A stretch of 64,000 nucleotides of DNA from an uncultured Acetatifactor sp. (GCA_910577665.1 CAJTOJ010000014.1:22389-86388); one strand, 5' to 3'. Numbered from the stretch's first letter, positions 25,889-34,317 are shown. Numbers and translations are program-made. The notes: generated by a model not told the origin, from the sequence alone.

Positions 25889-26785
25889 ATGAAAAAAATG
25901 GTATCGTACTTATTGGCAGGCATGCTGGTATTTGCATGCGTAGGCTGTGGCACAACTCCTGCAGGAAATGATGGCAGTTCTGATGTGCCTTCAGACACCC
26001 AGTCTGAGAGCAGCAGTACCCCCGCGGAAGAGAGCACAGAGGAATCCAGCGAAGAATCTTCCGAGGAGTCCTCAGAAGGAGAGTCCACACCGGAAGATAC
26101 TGGCGCAGCCAAGTCTGAGGGTGTTATGACTTATGAGGAGTATATGGCAGCAGAACTGGATTCTGAAGTTGTCATTGAGGCTTATGTACAGGCAAAGCAG
26201 TCCTGGTATGAAGACAAGGCAACTGTGTATGCCCAGGATGAGGATGGCGCTTACTTCATCTATCAAATGGCATGTTCCGAAGAGGATTATGGGAAGCTGG
26301 TTCCTGGTACCAAGATCAAGGTGACAGGACACAAGACAGAGTGGTCTGGTGAGGTAGAGATCATTGATGCCACCTTTGAGATCGCAGAAGGAAACTATAT
26401 GGCAGAAGCCCTGGATGTGACGTCCTTGCTTGGAACCGATGAGCTGATCAGCCACCAGAACGAATTTGTATCCTTCAAGGGCATGACCGTAGAGGCGAAG
26501 AAGGATGCCGAGGGCAATGAAGTGAAGGATGCGGATGGGAATTCCGTGGCGTTCCTGTACAACTGGGACGGTTCCGGCCAGGAAGGGGATGACCTGTACT
26601 TTGATGTGTCTGTGAACGGTCAGACCTACACCTTTACAGTGGAGTCTTATCTGTGTGACAAGACCACAGACGTGTATGCGGCTGTACAGGCCTTGAACGT
26701 AGGGGATACCATTGATATGGAAGGTTTCCTGTACTGGTATAACGGGGTGAATCCCCACATCACTTCTGTGACGGTAGCACAGTAA
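25889..26785 (+). CDS. Secreted lipoprotein with OB-fold-like repeats
   Basis: A 298-residue protein; start 25889 with GGAGGAGG. The signal peptide ends at a lipobox near Cys17/Cys20 (FACVGC). A Ser/Glu-rich linker (SSEESSEESSEGE) spans about 35-70 and should be extended at the cell surface. The mature domain has two successive beta-rich units: VVIEAYVQAKQSWYEDKATV with YGKLVPGTKIKVTGH, then VSFKGMTVEAKKDAEG with LNVGDTIDMEGFLYW. Both have the alternation and G-x-xhxVxG turns of small OB-folds. Similar lipoproteins are common in Lachnospiraceae, without known function. It has its own promoter and a strong terminator (26855-26893), so it is monocistronic. Confidence 0.75.
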   Translation: MKKMVSYLLAGMLVFACVGCGTTPAGNDGSSDVPSDTQSESSSTPAEESTEESSEESSEESSEGESTPEDTGAAKSEGVMTYEEYMAAELDSEVVIEAYVQAKQSWYEDKATVYAQDEDGAYFIYQMACSEEDYGKLVPGTKIKVTGHKTEWSGEVEIIDATFEIAEGNYMAEALDVTSLLGTDELISHQNEFVSFKGMTVEAKKDAEGNEVKDADGNSVAFLYNWDGSGQEGDDLYFDVSVNGQTYTFTVESYLCDKTTDVYAAVQALNVGDTIDMEGFLYWYNGVNPHITSVTVAQ

Positions 26786-26854
26786 AATGTGAAGAGAATG
26801 AAGATTTTCCAAGGCTGAAAAGCCATCTGGCCAAAGAAAACCGAATTGCACAAA

Positions 26855-26893
26855 GAAGAAGCCCAGGTGAACAAAATTCGCCTGGGCTTCTTC
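26855..26893. terminator. Strong hairpin terminator, bidirectional
   Basis: GAAGAAGCCCAGG (26855-26867) and CCTGGGCTTCTTC (26881-26893) form a perfect 13-bp stem. It lies between the lipoprotein gene and the convergent DUF2971 gene and can serve both, with A/T-rich stem ends acting as the U-tract. Confidence 0.7.
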
Positions 26894-26967
26894 CAGTGTG
26901 TGCCAACGGTCAGTGCACACCTGCTGTTTCTGGCGGGGATTGTCCGCGGTCAGAAACGGTAAGCCGC

Positions 26968-27789
26968 TTATGAGGTAGGCTTGCGCAACGGACAGTCGGA
27001 CATGCTGATCTTGTCCCGCAACACACTCAGTCCGCAGTCTTCCAGGTAGTCCTGCAGAATGGGCAGGGACTGGGAGGAAGTAGGGCCTATGATGACCTCA
27101 TCCACCAGATCCGACAGATGCATGTGCAGCCTGCCACACATTCTGTTCAGATCCAGCGGGTAATATTTTTTGATTCGTTCTGTTGCCACATGGTATTTTG
27201 GTTCCACCGCAAAATCATTGGAGATAAAGGGAGAGACCACCAGCCGGGATTCCTTCTCACTGGCGAAGGAAGGATGTTTGAAGGCAGCAGACTGTACCCA
27301 GGCCCTGTTCATCAAGGCCTGCAGGCTGGGAAGGATGGCCTCGAAGTCCCTGGCCTGTGTGATCAGCTGGTAGAATTCCTCCACCAGGCTGTGCCCATGC
27401 ATGTCTTTCTGGTAGTATACTTCCTGGAGGGATACCACTCCGCCCATCATTTTCTGCATCAGATCTTCCTGGAAGGCAATGCAGACGCCCTGCCCCAGAT
27501 GCCCGTAACGCTCCCACTGGGCGGCATCATCCCGGTATTTGGAGAAACAGGCAGCATAGGCGGAATAATGAAACTCCTCTGCCAGCTCATTCTGGAAGAA
27601 CTGTTCTGTTTTCCAGCTCTTCTCCATCTCCCCGTCCTGATAGAGCTTTTCAATGACAGCCTTGCAGATGCCGTTCATGAACAGACGCATTTCGGAGGCG
27701 TCATTCATGTTCAGGATATTATTCAGCCGCAGTTCTGCACAGCGTATGATGCCGTCAAAAGCTGCAAAATCTGTGTAATGATATAACAT
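26968..27789 (-). CDS. DUF2971 domain protein
   Basis: A 273-residue cytosolic protein. The family pattern is clear: LYHYTDFAAFDGII at the start, LRLNNILNMNDASEM near 20-34, AACFSKYRDDAAQWERYGHLGQGVCIAF near 80-107, and FASEKESRLVV near 175. Conserved Tyr, Asn-Asp-x-x-Glu, Trp-x-x-Tyr and Glu-x-x-Arg residues suggest an active site, but no reaction has been assigned to DUF2971. Members are patchy among bacteria and often sit in accessory regions, which has led to suggestions of roles in conflict systems; that is not shown here. The NUDIX gene 72 bp upstream on the same strand may form an operon with it. Confidence 0.8.
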   Translation of the reverse strand: MLYHYTDFAAFDGIIRCAELRLNNILNMNDASEMRLFMNGICKAVIEKLYQDGEMEKSWKTEQFFQNELAEEFHYSAYAACFSKYRDDAAQWERYGHLGQGVCIAFQEDLMQKMMGGVVSLQEVYYQKDMHGHSLVEEFYQLITQARDFEAILPSLQALMNRAWVQSAAFKHPSFASEKESRLVVSPFISNDFAVEPKYHVATERIKKYYPLDLNRMCGRLHMHLSDLVDEVIIGPTSSQSLPILQDYLEDCGLSVLRDKISMSDCPLRKPTS

Positions 27790-27861
27790 GGATTTCCCTC
27801 CGGTGCCTTCTTTCTGTTTGTGCTGCCAAAGGCAGTATGCCTGGAAGTGTGGCAGGATCCT

Positions 27862-28572
27862 TTACACTTTTTGATAGGATTCCCACAGTCCGCTTACAAA
27901 ATACATCATGGCTACCCAGGTAGAAAGGGAATAGAAGAATCCTTCCCGGTCCCGCCCTGTCTCCAGGAAATGGCGTGTCTCTTCTTTTGTGAGAAGTTCA
28001 AAACCGTCAAAAAGCTCCGAGCCAACAGCGCCTTCCTGGGAGAGTAGGGCAGGATCATCCAGGCCGAGGACAGCACATACAAAGGCATTGCACTCATCTG
28101 TCATACCGGGGGAGGAGAAGAGCAGGGGATTGAACACATACAGGGTGTCCGTATCTTTCACGGTAAGACCGGTTTCCTCCTGGATCTCCCGGCGTGCGGC
28201 AGACAGGACGGCAGCTTCCCGCCTGGCATCGGCGTCAGCAATAGATACATTTTCCGGGCCTGCATCTATGTCTTCCGGATCCAGCAGCCCGGCAGGTGGG
28301 TTTAACAGAAACTGGCCCGCCGGGTAACGGTACTCCTTTGACAACAGCAGCTTTGGGATTCCATCGGCGCTCTTCACCACCACCACGCAGGTGACGGCAT
28401 CGGGAAGCATGGTGCGGAATTCCTCCGCGGACTTTGTGGCCACCAGATTCTCCCGGTCACGGCGTGTTGCATCGTAATAATGCTTTCCCTCCTCATATTG
28501 CAGGTCGAAAACCTTGATGAATTTGGATTCAAACAGGGGGATTGTTTTTTCCTTGGGGATGATTAATTTCAT
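27862..28572 (-). CDS. NUDIX hydrolase (ADP-ribose pyrophosphatase-like)
   Basis: A 236-residue protein. The NUDIX helix core is AARREIQEETGL, preceded by NPPAGLLDPED, with an insert of about 20 residues (including a DADARREA stretch) between the glycine and the REIQEE part, longer than the canonical box. The N-terminus FIKVFDLQYEEGKHYYDATRR resembles the domain-swap strand of ADP-ribose pyrophosphatases. It likely hydrolyses a nucleoside diphosphate linked to a sugar or similar moiety, with Mg2+ held by the glutamates. Pairing with DUF2971 downstream is notable if ADP-ribose is involved, but that is speculation. Confidence 0.83.
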   Translation of the reverse strand: MKLIIPKEKTIPLFESKFIKVFDLQYEEGKHYYDATRRDRENLVATKSAEEFRTMLPDAVTCVVVVKSADGIPKLLLSKEYRYPAGQFLLNPPAGLLDPEDIDAGPENVSIADADARREAAVLSAARREIQEETGLTVKDTDTLYVFNPLLFSSPGMTDECNAFVCAVLGLDDPALLSQEGAVGSELFDGFELLTKEETRHFLETGRDREGFFYSLSTWVAMMYFVSGLWESYQKV

Positions 28573-28649
28573 GGCGTCTGATTCCTTTCTGGCTGCTGCC
28601 TTGTCTTGCAGACTGTCTGGCCATCTCTATTTTCATCAGGGACAGAATC

Positions 28650-28740
28650 GTTACTGTTCACTGGTGGTATCGCGAGGTGTTTTGGGGGCGTCCTAACAGA
28701 GCATCACATGACAGCCTCCACGAGAATTTTTGTCACCTAT
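28650..28740. repeat. Dispersed repeat, left half copy C
   Basis: Starts with GTTACTGTTCAC at 28650-28661 and shares CGCGAGGTGTTTT with copy A. The similarity then fades. It flanks the decayed gene at 28752-28883 on its left. Confidence 0.55.
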
Positions 28741-28751
28741 CTGTATTTCCC

Positions 28752-28883
28752 TTACACTGGTCTCTTTCCGTTTGCAAAATACTGTCCGTCATCCACCATG
28801 GACCTAACTTGTCTCAGACGGTCGGTAATGCCTACCATATAATGTAGCTTTGGTATGCAATTTACATTTACATTGAAAATTTT
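28752..28883 (-). pseudogene. N-terminal remnant of an AAA-ATPase-like (PF09820) protein
   Basis: The minus strand encodes about 40 residues reading FNVNVNCIPKLHYMVGITDR, then RSMVDDGQYFA, and then ends before a P-loop. Proteins of the AAA-ATPase-like family common in gut Clostridia begin with a very similar N-terminal stretch (FN-x-CIP-x-x-HYMV, then a short helix and GxYFTINRxRQYGKTT). Only this opening part is left, and the sequence after YFA no longer matches. It lies between two half copies of the dispersed repeat (28650 and 28988). Family assignment is from memory of the motif and is tentative. Confidence 0.5.
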
Positions 28884-28987
28884 ACCAATGGTGTCTTTGA
28901 CCCTTCCTTTTTCTAGAATTATAGCTGAAATGCCGTGCATTTTCAAGAAGATCATCATCTGATTCCCGTGGGCAATAGGGCGGATAA

Positions 28988-29060
28988 GTTGCTGTTCACT
29001 CTGCTCACAGCTACAGGTGCACACAAAATGAGTAGAATACGCTCATTTTGGTGCGTAAAT
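28988..29060. repeat. Dispersed repeat, half copy D (opposite orientation)
   Basis: Begins GTTGCTGTTCAC at 28988-28999. Its reverse complement matches the right half of copies A and B, including the CTCATTTTGTGTGCA word and the AAAATGAG hairpin arm. Together with copy C it brackets the ATPase remnant with terminal words facing the same way. Confidence 0.6.
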
Positions 29061-29177
29061 GATTTTTCTAAATTTTAATGGACGATTCCCCCTCCCATAA
29101 GGTAAAATATGGAATCAGAAGGAACAGAAGGATCGGATTCCAATTATGATCCCTGGTCACGGCGAAAGGAGAACACC

Positions 29178-31364
29178 ATGGCAATCAAGGTAGACAAAGA
29201 GGGAAGGCTATTCCACCTGCAGACAAAAGACAGTACATATCAGATGTATGCAGATGAAAAAGGGATTCTGCTGCATACTTACTATGGGAAGAAGATAGAC
29301 GAAGAGAACCTGTGCGGCTTGATCTGCCGGGCAGATGTGGGCTTTTCCGGTAACCCGCCGGAAGCCGGGGAGGACAGGAGTTATTCCCTGGACTGCCTGC
29401 CCCAGGAGATGCCGGGCAGTGGTGTGGGGGATTACCGGGATGACTGCATCCGGCTCCGGCACAATGACGGCAGCATGGCAGCGGATTTCCGGTATGTGGG
29501 GTATGAGATCCAGGAGGGCGCTTACAGGATCCCGGGCTTACCGGCTCTTCATGACAGTGAGGAGGAGCAGGGGCAGACCCTGGTGATTGCTTTGAGGGAG
29601 GTGGCTTCCCAGGTGGTGGTCCGCCTCTATTACGGGATATTTGAGGAGGAGAATGTGATCACCAGGGCAGTCCGGGTGGAAAACCAGGGGAGGGAAGATG
29701 TGATCCTGGATGAATGCCTTTCCTGCTGCCTGGACTTCCAGTTCGGGGACTATGACATGGTGACTTTTGCAGGGAGACATGCCATGGAGCGGGGTTTTTG
29801 CCGGAATCCGGTAGGCCGTGCCAGACTGGAAGTGGGCAGTGTGCGGGGCACATCCAGCCACCAGTATAACCCGGCCTTGATCCTGTGTAGTCCCCAGGCC
29901 ACGGAGGACTTCGGGGACTGCTATGGCCTGTGCCTGGCATACAGTGGGAATTTTGTGGCTTCTGCCCAGAAGGATCAGAGGGGGCAGACCAGGGCGGTCA
30001 TAGGAATCAACCCCAGGCAGTTCTCCTTCTGCCTAAAAGGGGGGGAAGCTTTTGATGCTCCCCAGGTGATTTTAAGCTATTCAGATAAAGGATTTACCGG
30101 ACTATCCCACCAGTATCACAGAATTCTTAGGGAACATATGTGCCGTGGGAAGTATGCAAGATCCAGACGTCCGGTGCTGATCAACAACTGGGAAGCCACT
30201 TATTTTGACTTCAATGAGGAGAAGCTTATGGCCATTGCCCGGAAGGCTTCTGCCCTTGGCATAGAGATGCTGGTGCTGGATGACGGCTGGTTTGGTAAGC
30301 GGGACAGTGACAACAGTGGCCTGGGAGACTGGTTCGTCAATGAGAAAAAGCTGGGGGGCAGCTTGAAGCGTCTGGGAGACAGGATCCATGACCTGGGTAT
30401 GCAGTTCGGGCTGTGGTTCGAACCGGAGATGGTATCACAGGACAGTGACCTTTACCGCGCACACCCGGACTGGGCGATCCGGATTCCCGGCCGGGAGCCG
30501 AATCGTGGCAGGAACCAGCTGGTGCTGGACATGAGCCGAAAGGATGTGCGGGATTACCTGCTGGAGCGGATGACGGACATCCTGTCGAACGCCCCCATTG
30601 ACTATGTGAAATGGGATATGAACCGGAGCGTATGTGATATATACAGCCATGTATACAGCCGAAGCGGAGAATTTTACCACCGCTATGTGTGCGGGGTATA
30701 TGACTTGATGGAGCGGCTGCTTGCCAGGTTCCCGGATCTTCTCCTGGAGGGCTGCAGCGGAGGTGGCGGCAGGTTTGACGCAGGGATGCTCTACTACTCG
30801 CCCCAGATCTGGTGCAGCGACAACACGGATGCCATCAACCGCCTGGATATCCAGTATGGCACTTCCTTCTTCTATCCGGTCAGCACCATGGGTTCCCATG
30901 TGTCCGCGGTGCCAAACCATCAGACAGGCCGGATAACGCCGTTTGCCACCAGGGGACATGTGGCCCTGTCCGGCAGCTTCGGATATGAACTGGATCTGAA
31001 CAAGGTCACAGAAAAAGAGCAGGAGATGGTGAAAGGACAGGTGGCCGAATTCCACAAATATTACGATCTGACCCATGAAGGCACCCATTACCGTCTGGCC
31101 AAGCCAGGGGGACGTTTCTGTGCATGGGAGTTCGTGGATGCAGACCAGAACGTGGCGCTGGAAACTCTGGTGATGACCTCGGCAGAGGGCAACCCGGAGC
31201 CGGTCCACACCATTGTGAAGGGCCTGGATCCAGAGAAAAAATACCGCTGCTCCTACAATGATACGGTCCGTAGCGGCCGTACCTGGATGAATGGCGGGCT
31301 GACCCTGGAGAGGGTGCCTGGGGAGTATGAGAGCGTGTTGATTGAGTGGAGGGCAGAGGAGTAA
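29178..31364 (+). CDS. Alpha-galactosidase, glycoside hydrolase family 36
   Basis: A 728-residue enzyme. ATG 29178 has AAAGGAG upstream and the family N-terminus; an ATG at 29109 lacks one. It has an N-terminal beta-sandwich (to about 320) and then a TIM barrel. VLDDGWFGKRDSDN and WFEPEMVS are followed by YVKWDMNR with nucleophile Asp480, GCSGGGGRFD, and WCSDNTDA with acid/base Asp548. It releases terminal alpha-galactose from raffinose, stachyose or galactomannan fragments. Size and order match AgaA/RafA-type intracellular tetrameric enzymes, and no signal peptide is present. The upstream region includes repeat copy D. Confidence 0.95.
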   Translation: MAIKVDKEGRLFHLQTKDSTYQMYADEKGILLHTYYGKKIDEENLCGLICRADVGFSGNPPEAGEDRSYSLDCLPQEMPGSGVGDYRDDCIRLRHNDGSMAADFRYVGYEIQEGAYRIPGLPALHDSEEEQGQTLVIALREVASQVVVRLYYGIFEEENVITRAVRVENQGREDVILDECLSCCLDFQFGDYDMVTFAGRHAMERGFCRNPVGRARLEVGSVRGTSSHQYNPALILCSPQATEDFGDCYGLCLAYSGNFVASAQKDQRGQTRAVIGINPRQFSFCLKGGEAFDAPQVILSYSDKGFTGLSHQYHRILREHMCRGKYARSRRPVLINNWEATYFDFNEEKLMAIARKASALGIEMLVLDDGWFGKRDSDNSGLGDWFVNEKKLGGSLKRLGDRIHDLGMQFGLWFEPEMVSQDSDLYRAHPDWAIRIPGREPNRGRNQLVLDMSRKDVRDYLLERMTDILSNAPIDYVKWDMNRSVCDIYSHVYSRSGEFYHRYVCGVYDLMERLLARFPDLLLEGCSGGGGRFDAGMLYYSPQIWCSDNTDAINRLDIQYGTSFFYPVSTMGSHVSAVPNHQTGRITPFATRGHVALSGSFGYELDLNKVTEKEQEMVKGQVAEFHKYYDLTHEGTHYRLAKPGGRFCAWEFVDADQNVALETLVMTSAEGNPEPVHTIVKGLDPEKKYRCSYNDTVRSGRTWMNGGLTLERVPGEYESVLIEWRAEE

Positions 31365-31544
31365 GGGCAGACCTGTTCCGGGATGTCTGTGCAAAGCATT
31401 ATAAAAAGAGGAATGGCCTCTGTCACCAGTATGGAATTGATATCATTTCCCTGGACTGTGACGGTGTGCCATTATTCCTGCAATGGATATTGAGGATAGG
31501 ATTGATGACCCAGCAGCGCACAGGTTATAATCATAGCGCAGGTA

Positions 31545-31842
31545 TCAGATTTGCTTTTTGTTGATATAATCCGCTGCATCTTCCTTAGAATCTTTTGTAG
31601 GTTCAAAATGCATTCCAAGGGCGTAGTTTTTTTGATGACAGAGAAACGCATGGCCTTCCGGTCTTCCGAAACCATATGGACATGCCTTGGGCCGTCAGCG
31701 GGGGTGTGTAAGCACAGGCGCCTGTGCGGGTAGGGGAACCAGAAACCCATTCTTCCCTTAACCGATAGATAATCGCATCGGGGGTTCCGGCATAGCCATG
31801 TTCCTCTGGGTTATTAAATACACAGAACCAGCTTTTGGTAAC
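31545..31842 (-). pseudogene. Frameshifted rolling-circle Rep protein (HUH) remnant
   Basis: Three reading frames must be joined. The first gives TKSWFCVFNNPEEHGYAGTP and EEWVSGSPTRTGACAY, the second HVHMVSEDRKAMRFSVIKK (the HxH metal motif), and the third YALGMHFEPTKDSKEDAADY followed by INKK and a stop. This is the catalytic N-terminus of the small Rep proteins found on plasmids and integrative elements of gut Clostridia. The second shift falls at a run of seven T on the plus strand (31628-31634 region). The normal start codon is also lost (GTT in its place). It is a dead relic next to a tRNA-Lys fragment, marking a former mobile element insertion. Confidence 0.75.
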
Positions 31843-31881
31843 AGAATCAGACAAACCTTGCCACCACCTTATACATCTGCA

Positions 31882-31925
31882 ACACCGCATGGCACCAAAG
31901 CCGTGCGGTGTCTTTCTCTGTTTCT
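31882..31925 (+). terminator. Possible intrinsic terminator
   Basis: ACACCGCA (31882-31889) pairs with TGCGGTGT (31904-31911), followed by CTTTCTCTGTTTCT. It lies just before the tRNA fragment, and what transcript it would end is unclear because no gene reaches it on the plus strand. Confidence 0.4.
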
Positions 31926-31945
31926 AAATGCCACATAGGCCGGGT

Positions 31946-31989
31946 AACTTTTAATCAAGGTGTCCGGGGTTCGAAGCCCTGGCGGTGCA
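31946..31989 (+). other. tRNA-Lys(TTT) 3' half, probable attachment-site remnant
   Basis: From the anticodon loop CTTTTAA (31948-31954, anticodon TTT) the sequence continues as a tRNA: a short variable region, then a T-arm with stem CGGGG/CCCTG around TTCGAAG (31965-31981), then a 7-nt acceptor strand GCGGTGC and discriminator A at 31989. The 5' half is absent: the anticodon stem is not complementary and no D-arm lies upstream. A tRNA 3' end starting at the anticodon loop is the usual core of attachment sites used by tyrosine integrases. It is not an intact tRNA gene. Confidence 0.65.
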
Positions 31990-32123
31990 TGGAAGGACTG
32001 GTTTAGAGGAACTGCTGGTAGCATGGGGCAGAAATTTCACGTAAAATGGAATCCCCCTGTCTGGGCGGCACCCGGACAGGGGATTGCTGTTATCCACCAC
32101 GGTATCCGTGGTCTGTTTTTACA

Positions 32124-32663
32124 TCAGTAATTGTCTGCACTTACCTCAAAATAGGCCTGGGGATGTGCGCATACAGGGCAGATTTCCGGGGCACTGGTGC
32201 CAACAATGATGTGCCCGCAGTTGCGGCATTCCCATACTTTTACTTCGCTTTTTGCAAATACGGCAGCCGTCTCTATATTCTGCAGCAATGCGCGATACCG
32301 CTCCTCATGGTGCTTTTCGATGGCCCCTACCATGCGGAACTTGGCGGCCAGTTCTGGGAATCCTTCTGCCTCAGCGGTCCTGGCAAAGCCCTCATACATG
32401 TCTGTCCACTCATGGTTCTCCCCGTTGGCGGCGGCCTGTAGGTTGGCAGCGGTGTTTCCGATGCCGTTCAGTTCCTTGAACCACATCTTGGCATGTTCCT
32501 TCTCATTGTCAGCTGTCTTGAGGAACAGGGCAGCGATCTGCTCATAGCCTTCCTTTTTAGCCGCAGAGGCAAAATAGGTATACTTGTTCCTGGCCTGGGA
32601 TTCCCCGGCGAAGGCGGCTTCCAGGTTTTTCTCGGTCTGTGTTCCTGTGTATTTGTTGCTCAT
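32124..32663 (-). CDS. rbr: Rubrerythrin
   Basis: A 179-residue protein. The ferritin-like four-helix domain carries the diiron ligands in EKNLEAAFAGESQARNKY, NEKEHAKMW, AEAEGFPELAAKF and EKHHEERY. The C-terminal rubredoxin domain has CRNCG and CPVC knuckles (about 145-165). It reduces hydrogen peroxide to water using electrons from rubredoxin or NADH-linked reductases. It lies downstream of hrb and perR on the same strand (about 218 bp from hrb), forming a peroxide-defence group typical of strict anaerobes. Confidence 0.96.
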   Translation of the reverse strand: MSNKYTGTQTEKNLEAAFAGESQARNKYTYFASAAKKEGYEQIAALFLKTADNEKEHAKMWFKELNGIGNTAANLQAAANGENHEWTDMYEGFARTAEAEGFPELAAKFRMVGAIEKHHEERYRALLQNIETAAVFAKSEVKVWECRNCGHIIVGTSAPEICPVCAHPQAYFEVSADNY

Positions 32664-32881
32664 TTGGTTTTCCTCCTGTTTTTCGTCTTATTCCTGCCAG
32701 CCATGATCCAGATCAGCTATACAGACCTGGTGCTGTTGTTGAAAGCCAATCTGGGCTGGTTTGGGTATAAAGTAATCATTCATGTTAGGACAATCAATAG
32801 AACCCATGAACAGATTCTGCGGACAGGATTCTACAGGCATGGCACCAGAACCTGTCGACTGACGTGTGGGCCATGGTAAAT

Positions 32882-33502
32882 CTACAGAGTCACTTTCTCA
32901 AAGTCAGATGCAGGATGTTTGCAAAGCGGGCAGATATAATCGGCAGGCAGTTCTTCGCCTTCGTAAATATGGCCACATACAGTACAACGCCACACTGTCT
33001 TCCCTGAAGTGGTGGCCTGTGGGGCTGGTTTTGGCTTGATGGAAGACTGGTAGTATGCATAAGTGGCGGAAGCGGTTTCTGATAGTACTTCCATATCATC
33101 TACGGTTGCAATGAAGAGGGTATGGCTTCCCAGGTCAATGGCCTGCTCTACAGTGGCACTGATGTATCCATTGGTTCCGGCAGTAATATAAAAGAGTCCG
33201 TTGGAACTACGTTTACAGTCTACAAAGCCTGCGAACTTGTCCACATCCCGTCCCGACTGGAAACCGAAATGCTGGAAGAGTCCGAAGGAAGCGTCCTGGC
33301 TGAGAATGGATATATTGAATTTTCCGCTTTTCTGTATCAGCTCCTGGGTGAAGTTTGCTTTGTTGACAGCAATGCTGATCCGGTTAGGCTCGCTTGTGAC
33401 CTGGCCAGCTGTGTTGATGATGCAGCCACTATCCCTGCCATCGGAAGAGGAGGTAAGGACAAACAGGCCATAGCTCAGCTTATACATTGTTTTTTGATCC
33501 AT
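32882..33502 (-). CDS. hrb: High-molecular-weight rubredoxin (flavin reductase plus rubredoxin)
   Basis: A 206-residue fusion. Residues 1-150 form a flavin-reductase-like FMN-binding barrel (YGLFVLTSSSDGRDSGCIINT, TSEPNRISIAVNKANFT). Residues about 168-205 are a rubredoxin with CTVCG and CPLC iron ligands. In Moorella and other clostridia Hrb passes electrons from NADH to flavodiiron proteins or rubrerythrin to remove O2 and peroxide. The gene is 15 bp downstream of perR on the same strand, so the two should be cotranscribed from the promoter carrying the PerR-like boxes. Confidence 0.92.
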   Translation of the reverse strand: MDQKTMYKLSYGLFVLTSSSDGRDSGCIINTAGQVTSEPNRISIAVNKANFTQELIQKSGKFNISILSQDASFGLFQHFGFQSGRDVDKFAGFVDCKRSSNGLFYITAGTNGYISATVEQAIDLGSHTLFIATVDDMEVLSETASATYAYYQSSIKPKPAPQATTSGKTVWRCTVCGHIYEGEELPADYICPLCKHPASDFEKVTL

Positions 33503-33517
33503 GATGGGTTCTCCTTT

Positions 33518-33901
33518 TTAGGTGTTGGGTTTATTAAGCTCTGCCTGTTCCCTGCATGAGGGACACAGGTGGAAGACCTTTAAGTCATAGTAGAGAAAGG
33601 ATCCACCCAGGGTCTTTTGCAGGGAAGCAGTCAGGTCTTCGCAGACAATATCTGTAAGCTGTCCACAGCGCTTACATACCAGATGGTCGTGTTTTCTGGC
33701 TCTGTCGTAACGCTCCGGCATTCCTTCCACGGATATCTGGCGGATCAGGCCGGCTTCCTTTAGCCGATGGACATTGTTGTATATGGTTGCCAGGACCACT
33801 CTGGGGTATTCTTCTTTAACTTGCCAGAAGATCTGTTCAACCGTCAAGTGCTCCACGGAGAGATTTATGATATCGTATATTTTTTTTTCATATTTTGTCA
33901 T
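33518..33901 (-). CDS. perR: Fur-family peroxide regulator PerR
   Basis: A 127-residue repressor. The winged helix covers 1-75 (LTVEQIFWQVKEEYPRVVLATIYNNVHRLKEAGL). Dimerisation and metal sites follow: RKHDHLVCKRCG and CPSC give two CxxC zinc pairs. The KHDHLVC stretch with ERYDRARKHDH resembles the PerR regulatory Fe/Mn site, where histidine oxidation by peroxide releases DNA. The neighbours hrb and rbr are classical PerR targets, and two PerR-box-like sites precede the gene, so autoregulation is likely. A Fur or Zur function is less likely given these neighbours. Confidence 0.88.
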   Translation of the reverse strand: MTKYEKKIYDIINLSVEHLTVEQIFWQVKEEYPRVVLATIYNNVHRLKEAGLIRQISVEGMPERYDRARKHDHLVCKRCGQLTDIVCEDLTASLQKTLGGSFLYYDLKVFHLCPSCREQAELNKPNT

Positions 33902-33950
33902 AGATGCTCCGGTTTTCTTGCAGACTGCGGTTCCTGAAAACGGATCAAAA

Positions 33951-33985
33951 ATAGAATAATTCTAAAACATATAAAATCATTCTAA
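33951..33985 (-). promoter_or_regulatory. Two PerR-box-like operators 20 bp apart
   Basis: Read on the minus strand, TTAGAATTATTCTAT (33951-33965) and TTAGAATGATTTTAT (33971-33985) both fit the Bacillus PerR consensus TTATAATNATTATAA with three or fewer mismatches. Their centres are exactly 20 bp apart, about two helical turns, and lie 50-85 bp upstream of perR. Confidence 0.65.
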
Positions 33986-34093
33986 TACATATATCCTTAT
34001 CTGTCAAGGGAAATCCTTGACTTTTATATACCTCATGGGTACAATATTTGTAATAATATTATGATACCAGGGTCAAAAGATCAATAAATCCAA

Positions 34094-34224
34094 TGCAAGC
34101 ATGCTTGCAAGAGGATTTTTGACTTTGGGACCCGCCAAAACATTGAAAAGCAGCTATTCTTGATAAAAAATGAGCAGATTTGAGGGTTTACGGATTGCGG
34201 GAGCACGTAGTGCGGAGCAATCCG
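34094..34224. repeat. Palindrome and hairpin upstream of the binding-protein operon
   Basis: TGCAAGCATGCTTGCA (34094-34109) is a perfect 16-bp palindrome, and its core word recurs in the hairpin near 63971-63986. Further on, ACGGATTGC (34190-34198) pairs with GCAATCCGT (34217-34225), and GGTAT/ATACC flank 34226-34245. The gap 33902-34317 has no gene besides these structures and the PerR sites. Confidence 0.5.
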
Positions 34225-34317
34225 TGGTATCATAGGGGTCATACCTTTTGCCTCCTATATCATATCATACAATAAGAAAAAACAAGTAAGAACCAGGACA
34301 AGAGAGGAGATGGTTCC

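Noticed and set aside
31913..31989. Intact tRNA-Lys gene
   Set aside because: Only the part from the anticodon loop onward is tRNA-like; the D-arm and 5' acceptor strand are missing and the anticodon stem is not complementary.
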